Source: Clostridia bacterium | GTDB lineage: Bacteria; Bacillota; TC1; UBA5767 | DNA: 64,000 bases | Assembly: GCA_016887505.1 (NCBI GenBank) | Contig: CP069393.1 | Span: 620,001-684,000 of the forward strand | Direction: 5' to 3' | Shown here: positions 7,783 to 16,103 of the stretch, piece by piece | How positions within the stretch are numbered: the first letter of the stretch is position 1 | How the letters are laid out: each line of letters begins with the position of its first letter | Program-made: the position numbers and the translations under genes | The notes under the pieces: generated by a model | Databases searched by the model: none | The model's input: only the letters and a program-made list of their open reading frames with translations | What the model was told of the DNA's origin: nothing

Positions 7783-9024
7783 CTAGAGATGGCTTGACAT
7801 CATAGGATAATCACCTTCGTTGACACCACCTTGGAGTGGCTTAATGCCACTGTCTAAAAAGCAGCTACGCACCAATGACTTTTCTCCAAACCGGTTACGT
7901 AACGCATCCACGGTTTTGTCCAATTGCTGTTCTTTTTCACGGTTTTTTGGATCTAAAAATGTGAGCTGATAAAAGTCATTGGGAACCAGCTCAGACAAAT
8001 GGATGCCAATATGGCGGATCGGCTCTTTCTTCCATACCTCATCAAAGAGGTTTTTGGCTGCTTGAAATAGTTCACGTGTCTCATCCACCGGGGTAGGTAA
8101 TTTGCGTTGTAGTTGGTAGTGGACGAATTCTGCAGTCTTTACTGTAACAGCTATTACTTGAGCCATTCCACCCATACGTCTAAGTCGCATAGCAACTCGT
8201 TCACATAAGGATAAAAGTACCAAATGAGCTTCTTGAATGTCACATGCATCGAAGGCAATCGTAGTGGAATTCCCCACATTTTTTTGTAGTAATGTACTAC
8301 CTGAAACCACTCGAGAATTGTCGATGCCATTGGCATATTGATGAATGAGAGCGCCGTGACTTTTGAATACGTCTATAAGCAGTGATTGTGGTGTATTGGC
8401 CAGTTCACCTATGGTGCGAATATTCAACTTATAGAGCTTACGCTTGGTGGCCCTACCCACCATAAAAAGTTCTTCGACTGGTAGAGGCCACATCTTTTCT
8501 TCCACTTCATTCGGAAAAAGGGTATGAAAATGGTCAGGCTTCTTTAATTCCGAACCCATTTTAGCCAATAGCTTGTTGCTAGAAAGGCCAACATTAACGG
8601 TGAAGCCGAGTTCCTCACGAACGCGATTTTTTATTTCTAATCCCACTTGAAAAGGGTCTGTGGTGAAGCGGCCTTGCTTGTATTCTAGAAAACATTCGTC
8701 GACAGAATATCGTTGCACAATGGGAGAATATTCAGACAGCAAATGGTAAAGTGCATCACTACAAGATACATATAGCTGGTAGTTTGGGCTTACGACCACA
8801 AGCTCAGGGCAGAGGCTTCTCGCCTCTACTAGTGTGTCGCCAGTACGAATACCATAGTGCTTGGCTGGAATAGATTTTGCCAGCACAATACCCCGACGTT
8901 TCTGTTGGTCACCACCGACGACAGAAGGAATATCTCTAAAATCTATAGGATGCCCTTGTTCCAGTGCATAGGCTGCAGACCAGCTTAAAAAGGCACTGTT
9001 AGCATCAACGTGAAAAATAAACAT
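7783..9024 (-). CDS. dinB: DNA polymerase IV (Y-family translesion polymerase)
   Basis: This 413-residue Y-family polymerase carries out error-prone translesion DNA synthesis. Catalytic acids are D7 (FHVDANSAF) and D109/E110 (YSVDECFLEY); F12 is the probable steric gate. The fingers, palm, thumb (GRATKRKLYKLNIRTIGELA) and little-finger domains are all represented. I choose the ATG at 9024 because AAGGAG precedes it and the protein then starts like its homologues; an upstream ATG at 9060 lies inside the SOS box. A LexA-type box sits between the -35 and -10, so induction by DNA damage is likely. A small gene of unknown function follows 23 bp downstream. Confidence 0.95.
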   Translation of the reverse strand: MFIFHVDANSAFLSWSAAYALEQGHPIDFRDIPSVVGGDQQKRRGIVLAKSIPAKHYGIRTGDTLVEARSLCPELVVVSPNYQLYVSCSDALYHLLSEYSPIVQRYSVDECFLEYKQGRFTTDPFQVGLEIKNRVREELGFTVNVGLSSNKLLAKMGSELKKPDHFHTLFPNEVEEKMWPLPVEELFMVGRATKRKLYKLNIRTIGELANTPQSLLIDVFKSHGALIHQYANGIDNSRVVSGSTLLQKNVGNSTTIAFDACDIQEAHLVLLSLCERVAMRLRRMGGMAQVIAVTVKTAEFVHYQLQRKLPTPVDETRELFQAAKNLFDEVWKKEPIRHIGIHLSELVPNDFYQLTFLDPKNREKEQQLDKTVDALRNRFGEKSLVRSCFLDSGIKPLQGGVNEGDYPMMSSHL

Positions 9025-9044
9025 AATAAACTCCTTATGTCTGC

Positions 9045-9073
9045 ATTTTAACACGAACAAATGTTCTATTCAA
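9045..9073 (-). promoter_or_regulatory. SOS promoter of dinB with LexA box
   Basis: On the minus strand, TTGAAT (9073-9068) and TAAAAT (9050-9045) are 17 bp apart, with a TG one base before the -10. CGAACAAATGTTCT (9054-9067 on the plus strand) fits the Gram-positive LexA consensus CGAAC-N4-GTTCG with one end mismatch. It fills the spacer, an ideal repressing position. Confidence 0.88.
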
Positions 9074-9267
9074 CTAAAAAAGAAGGGGAACAGCAAGCAA
9101 GAGAGAAGTAAGAAATATATATAATCTTCTAGCATAAAAGTCAGAAAGACTAACTATATGAAGTCAAGCAAAACATTTAATTGTTCAAGAGAACTATAAT
9201 GGGGATTTTCGCATCATAAAAAGACGTAGCAATTTTGCTACATGTGGCAAACAATTTCAACTAGTTA
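9074..9267. other. Non-coding flank downstream of the IS110 transposase
   Basis: About 190 bp with no supported gene. A small hairpin (TAGCAATTTTGCTA, around 9227-9240) is the only structure noted. The element boundary lies somewhere in this stretch. Confidence 0.4.
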
Positions 9268-10431
9268 CTACTGCTCGACGTAGTTCTGGTTGCTAGACAA
9301 TAGTTTAAAGATGACCCGGATCAGCTTTTTAGTTGTATGAGACAGAGCGACATAGTGATGTTTGCCTTCAGAACGTTTCTTCTTATAGTACTCTTTGAAG
9401 GTCGCATCTCGCATCACAATCAACCTGGCGGCTTGCAAGAGGGCCCAGCGCAAGTAAGGGGATCCTCGCTTGACCATTCTGGTTTGAGTCGCTGTGAACT
9501 TGCCAGACTGATGTGTGGATGGATCCAACCCTGCGAAGGCAAGCAGCTTAGCGGGAGATTCAAACCTGGTGATGTCTCCGATTTCCGAGAGGATGACAGC
9601 TGCCAACCGATGGGAAATGCCAGGTATGCTGAGCAAGGGAGAATTCAGTTCACCAACAAGCTGTTCAATTATTTGATCCAGCTCTTTAATCTCGTTCTGC
9701 AGGTTTTGTATCAAGTGAATGGTTTGCTTAAGTTCATAGGATAAAGATGGTGAACATGTGCCAATAGATGTTCTGGCAGAATCACGAATAGCTACAGCTT
9801 CTTCTTTTCCATAACGTCCATGGGAAGCTTTACTAAGGACATGAGTAAGCTTGGTTAGGTGAGCATCGGCAATTTCTCGAGTGTTAGGAAAAGCCAGTAG
9901 GAGCTGATAGACAGAAGCCTGATGGATAGACCAGACCAAGGCTGGGAGCTCCGGGAAAACGATATCTAACAATCTAGTGATGGACATTTTGTAAGAAGCT
10001 CTGGTTTTGACAAGACGCGATCGGTGTCTAGAAAGTGACTTGAGCTCTCTATGGTGGTAAGATACAGGTGAGTGGGATTTGAAGTCACCTGTTCTGAGCA
10101 TCATAGTAATGGTTTTTGCATCAACCGAATCTGTTTTGGTCTTTCTAAGCGTTTGAGCTTTTCTGAAAAGACTGGTTTGCAGAGGATTGAGAATAATCAC
10201 GGGAAGATTGTTTTCTGTCAGGAAGTTGATGAGATTATTGCTGTAATGTCCAGTGGCTTCAAGTCCTATTAGTATTTGCGAGTGACTCACGTCAGGAATG
10301 GTTTGCAGTAATAGGTTGAAACCCTGGCGAGAGTTTTTGAAGGTGAATACGTTATGGATGATTTCACCCTCCGAATCAACAATAAAGCAGTCATGTTTAT
10401 TCTTGGCGACATCGATACCAACATAGATCAT
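9268..10431 (-). CDS. IS110-family transposase (DEDD type)
   Basis: The 387-residue recombinase has the RuvC-like N-terminal domain with D7 (GIDVAKNKHD), E58 (GLEATGHY), D101 and D104 (KTDSVDAKT). The C-terminal Tnp2 region contains SIPGISHRLAAVILSEIGD and KRGSPYLRWAL, where the catalytic serine is expected. Length is normal and no frameshift is visible. It lies between the dinB promoter and the extradiol-dioxygenase-like gene, both of which keep intact promoters. IS110 elements leave no clear inverted repeats, so exact ends are not assigned. Confidence 0.95.
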   Translation of the reverse strand: MIYVGIDVAKNKHDCFIVDSEGEIIHNVFTFKNSRQGFNLLLQTIPDVSHSQILIGLEATGHYSNNLINFLTENNLPVIILNPLQTSLFRKAQTLRKTKTDSVDAKTITMMLRTGDFKSHSPVSYHHRELKSLSRHRSRLVKTRASYKMSITRLLDIVFPELPALVWSIHQASVYQLLLAFPNTREIADAHLTKLTHVLSKASHGRYGKEEAVAIRDSARTSIGTCSPSLSYELKQTIHLIQNLQNEIKELDQIIEQLVGELNSPLLSIPGISHRLAAVILSEIGDITRFESPAKLLAFAGLDPSTHQSGKFTATQTRMVKRGSPYLRWALLQAARLIVMRDATFKEYYKKKRSEGKHHYVALSHTTKKLIRVIFKLLSSNQNYVEQ

Positions 10432-10631
10432 AGTGACACATCCTTTACTAAAAAGTTGCTGCGCTCCACAAGCATCTATGTCATGTAACCTTGCCCGAGA
10501 TAAAACATCTACGTGTTATCTAACTCATTAACAAAAAAACATAGAGATGTGGTTAGAGCCTTTACGAAATAGTCAAAGCTATAGGAGAAAGCACTAATCC
10601 ACAGCACTATGTAAATTATATCAAAATACTT
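10432..10631 (-). other. Non-coding flank upstream of the IS110 transposase; candidate guide-RNA region
   Basis: About 200 bp without a reading frame precede the transposase start. Several complementary segments can be seen, such as ACATCT near 10507 with AGATGT near 10545. IS110-group elements encode a structured bridge (seek) RNA in this position; assignment here is inference only. Confidence 0.35.
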
Positions 10632-10661
10632 TTGAACTATAGCTTGCTATAAGTTCATAAT
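10632..10661 (+). promoter_or_regulatory. Promoter of the AmmeMemoRadiSam-type cluster
   Basis: TTGAAC (10632-10637) and CATAAT (10656-10661) are 18 bp apart and lie 14 bp before the ATG at 10675, with AAGGAG between. Confidence 0.55.
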
Positions 10662-10674
10662 ACAAGGAGAGAGT

Positions 10675-11517
10675 ATGGGAAAAATTATTCGGGGATATTT
10701 AGTTCCCCATCCACCCATCATTATTCCAGAAGTTGGTGGAATCACGCGAAAACGAGTGCAGAAAACCATAAAGGCGATGGAGCGTATGGCAAAAGAGGTT
10801 GCAGAACTTCGACCCGATACCATCATCGTCACGACACCTCATGCTCAGAGCTTTAGAGACTTTTTTTACTTGCCAGATGGAGATATATTGGGAGGAGACT
10901 TTTCTGCATTTGGGGCCAAAGAACCTAGTTTCATTTTCCGACATAATATGGTTCTGATGGGTGCTTTATGCAAGGCTTGTGAAAAAGAAGGGTTCTTTGC
11001 TGGTTTTTTAAACAAAGAAGAAAAAAAACGATTTTCTATAGAGGAACGATTGGACCATGGAGCATTGGTCCCCTTGTACTTTGTTCAGCAAAGGATTGAA
11101 AATATATCCATTCTCTATTTGCCGACACCGTACCAGGACATCAAACAGATGGTGCGCTTTGGTGAAATTTTGGGGCAGACAGTACGGGAATCTTCAGAGC
11201 GAGTAGTATTCCTTGCCAGTGGAGATTTATCACACTGCTTAAATGAATCGGCACCAGCAGGCTATAATGAGGCTGGAAAACGCTATGACAAGAAACTTTA
11301 TGATATCGTGGAACGGTTAGATGAAGAGACTTTTATGAATATTACAATTGAGGAAATGCAAGATGCGGCGGAATGTGGGACACGCTCATTTGCTACCCTA
11401 TGGGGTTCAATGCATGAGTGCAAGTTGGAAAGTGAAATTTACTCCTATGAAGGGACACTAGGTGTAGGTTATTTGGTTGCTGCCATCCAGCAAAGTAAGG
11501 AGAAAAAGCATGAATAG
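10675..11517 (+). CDS. LigB-like class III extradiol dioxygenase-fold protein (AmmeMemoRadiSam cluster)
   Basis: The 280-residue protein resembles the catalytic subunit (LigB) of class III extradiol dioxygenases, a fold shared by MEMO proteins. Candidate metal-binding residues are H12 (VPHPPIIIPEVG), H56 (TTPHAQ) and the segment FLASGDLSHCL. It is the first gene of a three-gene unit with an AMMECR1 protein (8-bp overlap) and a radical SAM enzyme. It occupies the place of the Memo component and probably acts in the same unknown modification pathway, not in aromatic ring cleavage, since no aromatic-degradation genes are nearby. Confidence 0.85.
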   Translation: MGKIIRGYLVPHPPIIIPEVGGITRKRVQKTIKAMERMAKEVAELRPDTIIVTTPHAQSFRDFFYLPDGDILGGDFSAFGAKEPSFIFRHNMVLMGALCKACEKEGFFAGFLNKEEKKRFSIEERLDHGALVPLYFVQQRIENISILYLPTPYQDIKQMVRFGEILGQTVRESSERVVFLASGDLSHCLNESAPAGYNEAGKRYDKKLYDIVERLDEETFMNITIEEMQDAAECGTRSFATLWGSMHECKLESEIYSYEGTLGVGYLVAAIQQSKEKKHE

Positions 11518-12061
11518 TGAAAAAAAAGCTATTTTGCGCTTAGCCAAGGAAGCCGTGGAATCTTATGCTAGAGGAAACGGAAAAATTGATATCCCCGAGT
11601 GGTTGCCAAAACAATTATCTCAAAAAAAAGCAGCAGTTTTTGTCAGCCTAAAGAAAGAACATTTGCTCAGAGGATGCATCGGAACCTTGGAACCAACATG
11701 TTCTTCTTTGGCCCAAGAAGTCATAGAAATGGCTGTAGAAGCTTCTAGCCATGATCCCCGGTTTCCCAAAGTACAGGCAGAAGAATTGGAAAATTTAACA
11801 TATTCGGTAGACATCTTGTCAGAGACGGAACCAGTTGCTAGCGTGGAAGAATTAGATGTTAAGCGCTATGGGGTGATTGTGAGCAGTGCTTGGCGACGTG
11901 GTGTACTCCTGCCTTGTCTAGAAGGTGTAGACAGTGTGCAAACGCAAATTGAAATTGCCTTGAAAAAGGCGGGAATAAAACCGAATGAAAAATATGAAAT
12001 GGAACGGTTTGAAGTTACACGCTGCTCTGTGGAAGAAGATGATTTATGTGAAGGAAGCTAG
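11510..12061 (+). CDS. amrA: AMMECR1-domain protein (AmmeMemoRadiSam protein A)
   Basis: This 183-residue protein is an AMMECR1-domain protein, recognised from the conserved LRGCIGTLEP motif, the EASSHDPRFP segment and the late RRGVLLPCLEGVDS. The ATG at 11510 is preceded by AAGGAG inside the previous gene and overlaps its stop by 8 bp; an upstream in-frame ATG at 11477 lacks such a site. In some anaerobes the LigB-like and AMMECR1 domains form one polypeptide. Here they are separate but translationally coupled. The biochemical function of the family remains unsettled. Confidence 0.92.
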   Translation: MNSEKKAILRLAKEAVESYARGNGKIDIPEWLPKQLSQKKAAVFVSLKKEHLLRGCIGTLEPTCSSLAQEVIEMAVEASSHDPRFPKVQAEELENLTYSVDILSETEPVASVEELDVKRYGVIVSSAWRRGVLLPCLEGVDSVQTQIEIALKKAGIKPNEKYEMERFEVTRCSVEEDDLCEGS

Positions 12062-12917
12062 ATATTATCAGAAACTGAAAGACAATAGTACCCATTGCTT
12101 GCTTTGTCCGCACCAATGTCATATCAAAGTAGGAGAAATGGGGCTGTGTAATACTCGGGAAAACAAAGAAGGAAGGTTGTTGGCCTTAAACTATGAAGAA
12201 GTTGCTTCCCTAGCATTAGATCCAATCGAAAAAAAACCTCTTCGACGTTTTCATCCAGGCAGTACCATTCTTTCCGCAGGAACGTATGGTTGTAATATGT
12301 TCTGTCCATACTGCCAGAATTATGAGCTCTCTCGAGCTAAACCGGGAAAGCTGCGAACTAACCATATTAGCGCCAGTAAATTGGTGAATATAGCAAGGCA
12401 AGAAAAAAGCAAGGGCAACATCGGTCTGGCATTTACCTACAACGAGCCTACCGTCTGGTACGAATATGTGTTGGAAGCTGCTAAATTGGCTAAGGAAAAT
12501 AATCTCCTTGTGGTGTTGGTTACCAATGGATGTATTGAAGAAGAACCGTTACGAGAACTGCTCCCCTATGTTGATGCGATGAATATAGATTTAAAATCCA
12601 TCAATCCAACTACGTACCGAAAAACACTAAAAGGGGATATATGTGCAACGAAGCGTACCATCGAACTGGCTGTTCAATCCACCCATGTGGAAATTACTAC
12701 GCTAATGGTACCAGGACTCAATGATAGTGAGGGAGAATTTGATGAAACACTCAGTTATCTAGCAGGTATATCACGAAATCTTCCGTTGCATATATCACGA
12801 TTCTTCCCACGCTATAAGATGAATCATATTCCGGCAACGGATACGGATGCCATCTATGCAGCAATGAGAAGAGCCAAAAAGAAACTTAAATATGTATACA
12901 GCGGCAATCTGAAATAA
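12048..12917 (+). CDS. amrS: AmmeMemoRadiSam system radical SAM enzyme
   Basis: This is a 289-residue radical SAM protein related to pyruvate formate-lyase activating enzymes. The cluster motif C-x3-C-x2-C is visible in TYGCNMFCPYCQNY. An additional N-terminal C-x2-C-x3-C pattern (CLLCPHQC) is typical of AmrS. GTG at 12048 is preferred: GGAAGAAG lies 9 bp upstream and homologues begin at KEARYYQKL. ATG at 12039 directly abuts that site. It overlaps amrA by 14 bp. Family knowledge says a glycyl- or protein-modifying radical reaction; the target is unknown. No terminator is evident downstream. Confidence 0.92.
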   Translation: MKEARYYQKLKDNSTHCLLCPHQCHIKVGEMGLCNTRENKEGRLLALNYEEVASLALDPIEKKPLRRFHPGSTILSAGTYGCNMFCPYCQNYELSRAKPGKLRTNHISASKLVNIARQEKSKGNIGLAFTYNEPTVWYEYVLEAAKLAKENNLLVVLVTNGCIEEEPLRELLPYVDAMNIDLKSINPTTYRKTLKGDICATKRTIELAVQSTHVEITTLMVPGLNDSEGEFDETLSYLAGISRNLPLHISRFFPRYKMNHIPATDTDAIYAAMRRAKKKLKYVYSGNLK

Positions 12918-13039
12918 GAAATTAGAAAGACCCTGAGGCTTGCTAACCAGTTGTATGGCTAGAAAAAGGGGAATATCGAGCAAAGAAGGATTCCAACCTA
13001 TCTTCACGAATAATTACTAATATAGGATAAAAATATCAA

Positions 13040-13067
13040 CACCCGTGTGGGTGGTATGATATACAAT
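13040..13067 (+). promoter_or_regulatory. Promoter with palindrome before the baeRF gene
   Basis: An extended -10 (TGATATACA, 13057-13065) is preceded by a perfect inverted repeat CACCC-GTGT-GGGTG (13040-13053) just upstream, a possible operator. Confidence 0.5.
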
Positions 13068-13083
13068 AGAAAAGGCAGGTGTT

Positions 13084-14247
13084 ATGGATATGTTGTATCA
13101 AGTAATGCACGAATTTCCAGAACCGACATTGCTAGAGCAGAATGATATCATGATATCACTTTATCAACCTACGCACAGACACGCGCCGGAAAATAGGGGA
13201 GATTTGGTCATGTTTGGCAATTTGCTTCGTGATATTGAATCAATCCTAAAAAAGAAAATCAGCTCAGAAGAGTTAGAGAAGCGTCTGAGACCATTCCGAC
13301 AGTTGCTAGAAGACAGAGAATTTTGGAATACGACATTAGATGGATTAGCAGTGCTTTCTTCTTCTGAAAAATGCTATGTTTACAAGTTGGCTGATAGCAT
13401 GGCTGCAAGAATAGACGTTGCTAAAAGTCTTAACCTAAGACCTCTAATCCGCTATTTCCAAACAGCAGACCGTTTTCAAATCTTGGGTATTGGATTGGAT
13501 GGATTTGCTATCTTTGAAGGAAATCGGTACCAAATTAGTGAGTTGCCCTTGGATGAGGATATTCCTGTAACTATGGATCAAGTATTAGGAGAAGAACATA
13601 CTGAGAGTTACCTTGCACATGGCTCCTATGGGGGTGGTGGCGAATCTGCTATGTTCCATGGGCACGGGGCAAAAAAAGATGATAAGGATCAGGATATCGA
13701 GCGGTATTTCCGTTATATAGATGCCCTGATTAAAGAAAAATATAGTCGCGAGTCTGGATTGCCACTTATACTTTTATCCCATAAGGAACAAAGTGGTGCC
13801 TTTAGAAAAATTAGCACTAATAATCTATTAATTTCTGAGGGGATAAGAGGGCACTACCAGGATCTTTCAATAGAACAAATAAAGGATTTAGCTTGGAAGG
13901 CAATGTACCCTGCTTACCAAAAGCGTCTAGATATGATGCTTGATGATTATTTCAAAGCACAAAAGAAAGAATTAGCAACAGACAATTTGGTCGATATAGC
14001 CCAAGCTACTTTAGAAGGAAATGTCGATATTTTGTTTTTAGAGGAAAAAGCAAATTTCCTCGGAATATGGGATGAAGAAACGGGAGAAATTTTGCAAAAT
14101 GAGTTGAATCATTTAGAAGAATCAGATGTACTGAATGATTTGGCAACAGCAGTATTAAAACGAAAAGGGAGGGTAGTCATACTTGCAAGTGAACGAATTC
14201 CAGGCAAAGATGGGGTAGCCGCACGACTACGACATGAATTACCATAA
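13084..14247 (+). CDS. Bacterial archaeo-eukaryotic release factor-like protein (baeRF family 3)
   Basis: The 387-residue protein resembles the baeRF family, bacterial relatives of archaeal/eukaryotic peptide chain release factor 1. Features are an N-terminal ISLYQPTHR segment, a central LAVLSSSEKCYVYKL, an internal Gly/His-rich stretch (residues about 180-200, GHGAKKDD) and a C-terminal VDILFLEEKANFLGIWDEE. Family knowledge proposes ribosome-associated roles in stress or stalled translation, mostly untested. It is monocistronic, with its own promoter upstream and a strong terminator at 14271. Confidence 0.75.
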   Translation: MDMLYQVMHEFPEPTLLEQNDIMISLYQPTHRHAPENRGDLVMFGNLLRDIESILKKKISSEELEKRLRPFRQLLEDREFWNTTLDGLAVLSSSEKCYVYKLADSMAARIDVAKSLNLRPLIRYFQTADRFQILGIGLDGFAIFEGNRYQISELPLDEDIPVTMDQVLGEEHTESYLAHGSYGGGGESAMFHGHGAKKDDKDQDIERYFRYIDALIKEKYSRESGLPLILLSHKEQSGAFRKISTNNLLISEGIRGHYQDLSIEQIKDLAWKAMYPAYQKRLDMMLDDYFKAQKKELATDNLVDIAQATLEGNVDILFLEEKANFLGIWDEETGEILQNELNHLEESDVLNDLATAVLKRKGRVVILASERIPGKDGVAARLRHELP

Positions 14248-14270
14248 GTGACTTGCTAGATAAATGTAGA

Positions 14271-14319
14271 GTGTAGATTTAAAAACCGTTATGGTCTTTA
14301 AATCTACACTTATTTTTTT
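14271..14319 (+). terminator. Rho-independent terminator after baeRF gene
   Basis: A perfect 13-bp stem (14271-14283 with 14297-14309) is followed by a T-rich tract ending in seven T. Confidence 0.8.
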
Positions 14320-14579
14320 GAATTTGAATGAACAGGGTATTGGGTATAAAAGGATAGCATTCTTTTTAACTATGCAACAGGTGTTACATGAAAAAGAGGG
14401 ACATAAAAGAAGATAAACGTATATATCTGTTATTTGAAAGAAATAAATGACTGAAACAAAAGAAATTTCCTGAATATCAAAAAAAAAGGTGGAAAGTTTC
14501 CTCTAAATATAGCAAAATAGTAAATATAAATGTAAACGTTTACAAAAGAATTAAGTGAGCATAAAAAGGGGGGAGTAGA
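14320..14579. other. Intergenic region upstream of the nucleoside importer
   Basis: AT-rich sequence with no supported gene. It contains the 14-bp palindrome at 14531-14544 and the GGGGGGAG ribosome binding site of the next gene. No clear -35/-10 pair was found. Confidence 0.5.
14531..14544. promoter_or_regulatory. LacI-family operator, importer copy
   Basis: TGTAAACGTTTACA is a perfect 14-bp palindrome with the central CG typical of LacI/CcpA-family operators. It shares TGTAA-N4-TTACA with two sites near lacI (21743-21756, 21834-21847). It could also be a CcpA cre site. Confidence 0.72.
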
Positions 14580-16103
14580 TTGAACGTAATCGAGCTGAAC
14601 AATATTTGTAAAGCTTTCGGTAGCAACAAAGCAAACCACAATGTTTGTTTCAATCTTAAAAAAGGAGAAATCCACGCCTTGCTTGGTGAGAACGGAGCAG
14701 GAAAGAGCACACTTATGAACATCCTGTATGGCTTATATAGTTGTGATTCTGGGAATATCATGATCAATGGTGAATTGGTCGATGTTGAAAATCCTAGCAA
14801 AGCAATTGCGCACGGAGTAGGTATGGTTCACCAACACTTTATGTTGGTACCACAACTCAGTGTTACCCAAAACATATTTTTGGGTATGAAAGAAACAGGA
14901 TTGTTTCTTAAGATGGATGAGCTTAAAAAGAGAGTATCGGACTTGAATGAAAGTTTTGGCTTCAATGTTGATCCATCTGCTTTTATATGGCAACTGCCAG
15001 TAGGGGTGCAACAGAAGGTGGAAATTTTGAAAGCTCTAATGCGAGATGCAAAAATTCTTATTCTGGATGAACCGACTGCTGTTTTAACACCAAATGAAGT
15101 AGAAGAACTGTTTGCGTCAATTAAGAAATTAACAGATAGCGGTTATTCAATCATTCTAATTACGCACAAGATGGAAGAAGTATTAGATTATTGCGACCGT
15201 GTAACCATCATGCGTGAAGGTAAGGTTGTCGATACAATAAACGTATCTGAAGCAGATCAAGATATTCTGGCGAAAGCCATGGTAGGACGTGATGTTTGTC
15301 TTGATCGCATCATAGAAGACCAAGAGCCAGGAGAAGTTCTCCTGAAGCTAAATGAAATAACCGTTTTAAATGATAAAAAATTACCGGCTGTAAATAACCT
15401 TAGCTTGGAAGTAGCAAGAGGTGAAATCTTAGGAATAGCCGGTGTCGATGGGAATGGCCAGTTGGAATTGGGTGAGGCTATCGTAGGGCTTAGAAAGATT
15501 GAACATGGCAGTATGAGCCTACTCAATCAAGATACCACCAATGCTGTACCGAGAACCATGATGGATTTAGGTATGGCACACATACCGGATGACCGGCATA
15601 AAAAGGGATTGGTGCTAGACTTTTCGATTAAGGAAAACCTAATACTGGGTTCTCAAAGAGATAAAAAGTATCGAAGTGGAATGATGATGAACTATGGTAC
15701 GGTAAAAGATGAAGCAGAACGTCTAGTGGAAGAATTCGACGTTCGTCCTCGTAATATTGAATTAACGGGTGGAATGCTTTCAGGTGGCAACCAGCAAAAA
15801 GTTATCTTGGCAAGGGAAGTATCTAGAAACCCAGAGGTACTGATTGCGTTGCAACCGACCCGAGGTTTAGATATTGGTGCGATTGAATTTGTACGAGGAA
15901 AAATTATCGAAGAAAGAAAGAATAATAAAGCAATCCTTTTGGTTTCTACGGATTTAGATGAAATTCTTACTTTAAGTGATCGTATTGCCATTATGTATAA
16001 AGGTGAAATAATCGGCATTGTATCTCCGGATACCCCTGTTGAAGAAATTGGTCTTCTTATGGGTGGTATCAAGGATAAGAAAGCAAAAGGAGGGGTGGCA
16101 TAA
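14580..16103 (+). CDS. Nucleoside ABC importer, ATP-binding protein (BMP-type)
   Basis: The 507-residue protein carries two fused ABC domains, as in sugar and nucleoside importers. The first has Walker A GENGAGKST and Walker B ILILDEPTAVLTP. The second has a degenerate Walker A-like GVDGNGQLELGEA, signature LSGGNQQKVILAREV and the LQPTRGLDIGAIEFV segment that marks the nucleoside (NupO/YufO) group. It starts at TTG (14580) behind GGGGGGAG. Two permeases and a lipoprotein follow with 1-50 bp spacing, forming a complete importer. The palindrome at 14531 suggests LacI-family control. Confidence 0.95.
   Translation: MNVIELNNICKAFGSNKANHNVCFNLKKGEIHALLGENGAGKSTLMNILYGLYSCDSGNIMINGELVDVENPSKAIAHGVGMVHQHFMLVPQLSVTQNIFLGMKETGLFLKMDELKKRVSDLNESFGFNVDPSAFIWQLPVGVQQKVEILKALMRDAKILILDEPTAVLTPNEVEELFASIKKLTDSGYSIILITHKMEEVLDYCDRVTIMREGKVVDTINVSEADQDILAKAMVGRDVCLDRIIEDQEPGEVLLKLNEITVLNDKKLPAVNNLSLEVARGEILGIAGVDGNGQLELGEAIVGLRKIEHGSMSLLNQDTTNAVPRTMMDLGMAHIPDDRHKKGLVLDFSIKENLILGSQRDKKYRSGMMMNYGTVKDEAERLVEEFDVRPRNIELTGGMLSGGNQQKVILAREVSRNPEVLIALQPTRGLDIGAIEFVRGKIIEERKNNKAILLVSTDLDEILTLSDRIAIMYKGEIIGIVSPDTPVEEIGLLMGGIKDKKAKGGVA

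Noticed and set aside
9337-9744. Plus-strand 135-residue frame inside the IS110 transposase
   Set aside because: The opposite strand codes for a full IS110 transposase with all catalytic residues. The plus-strand product has no recognisable motif.
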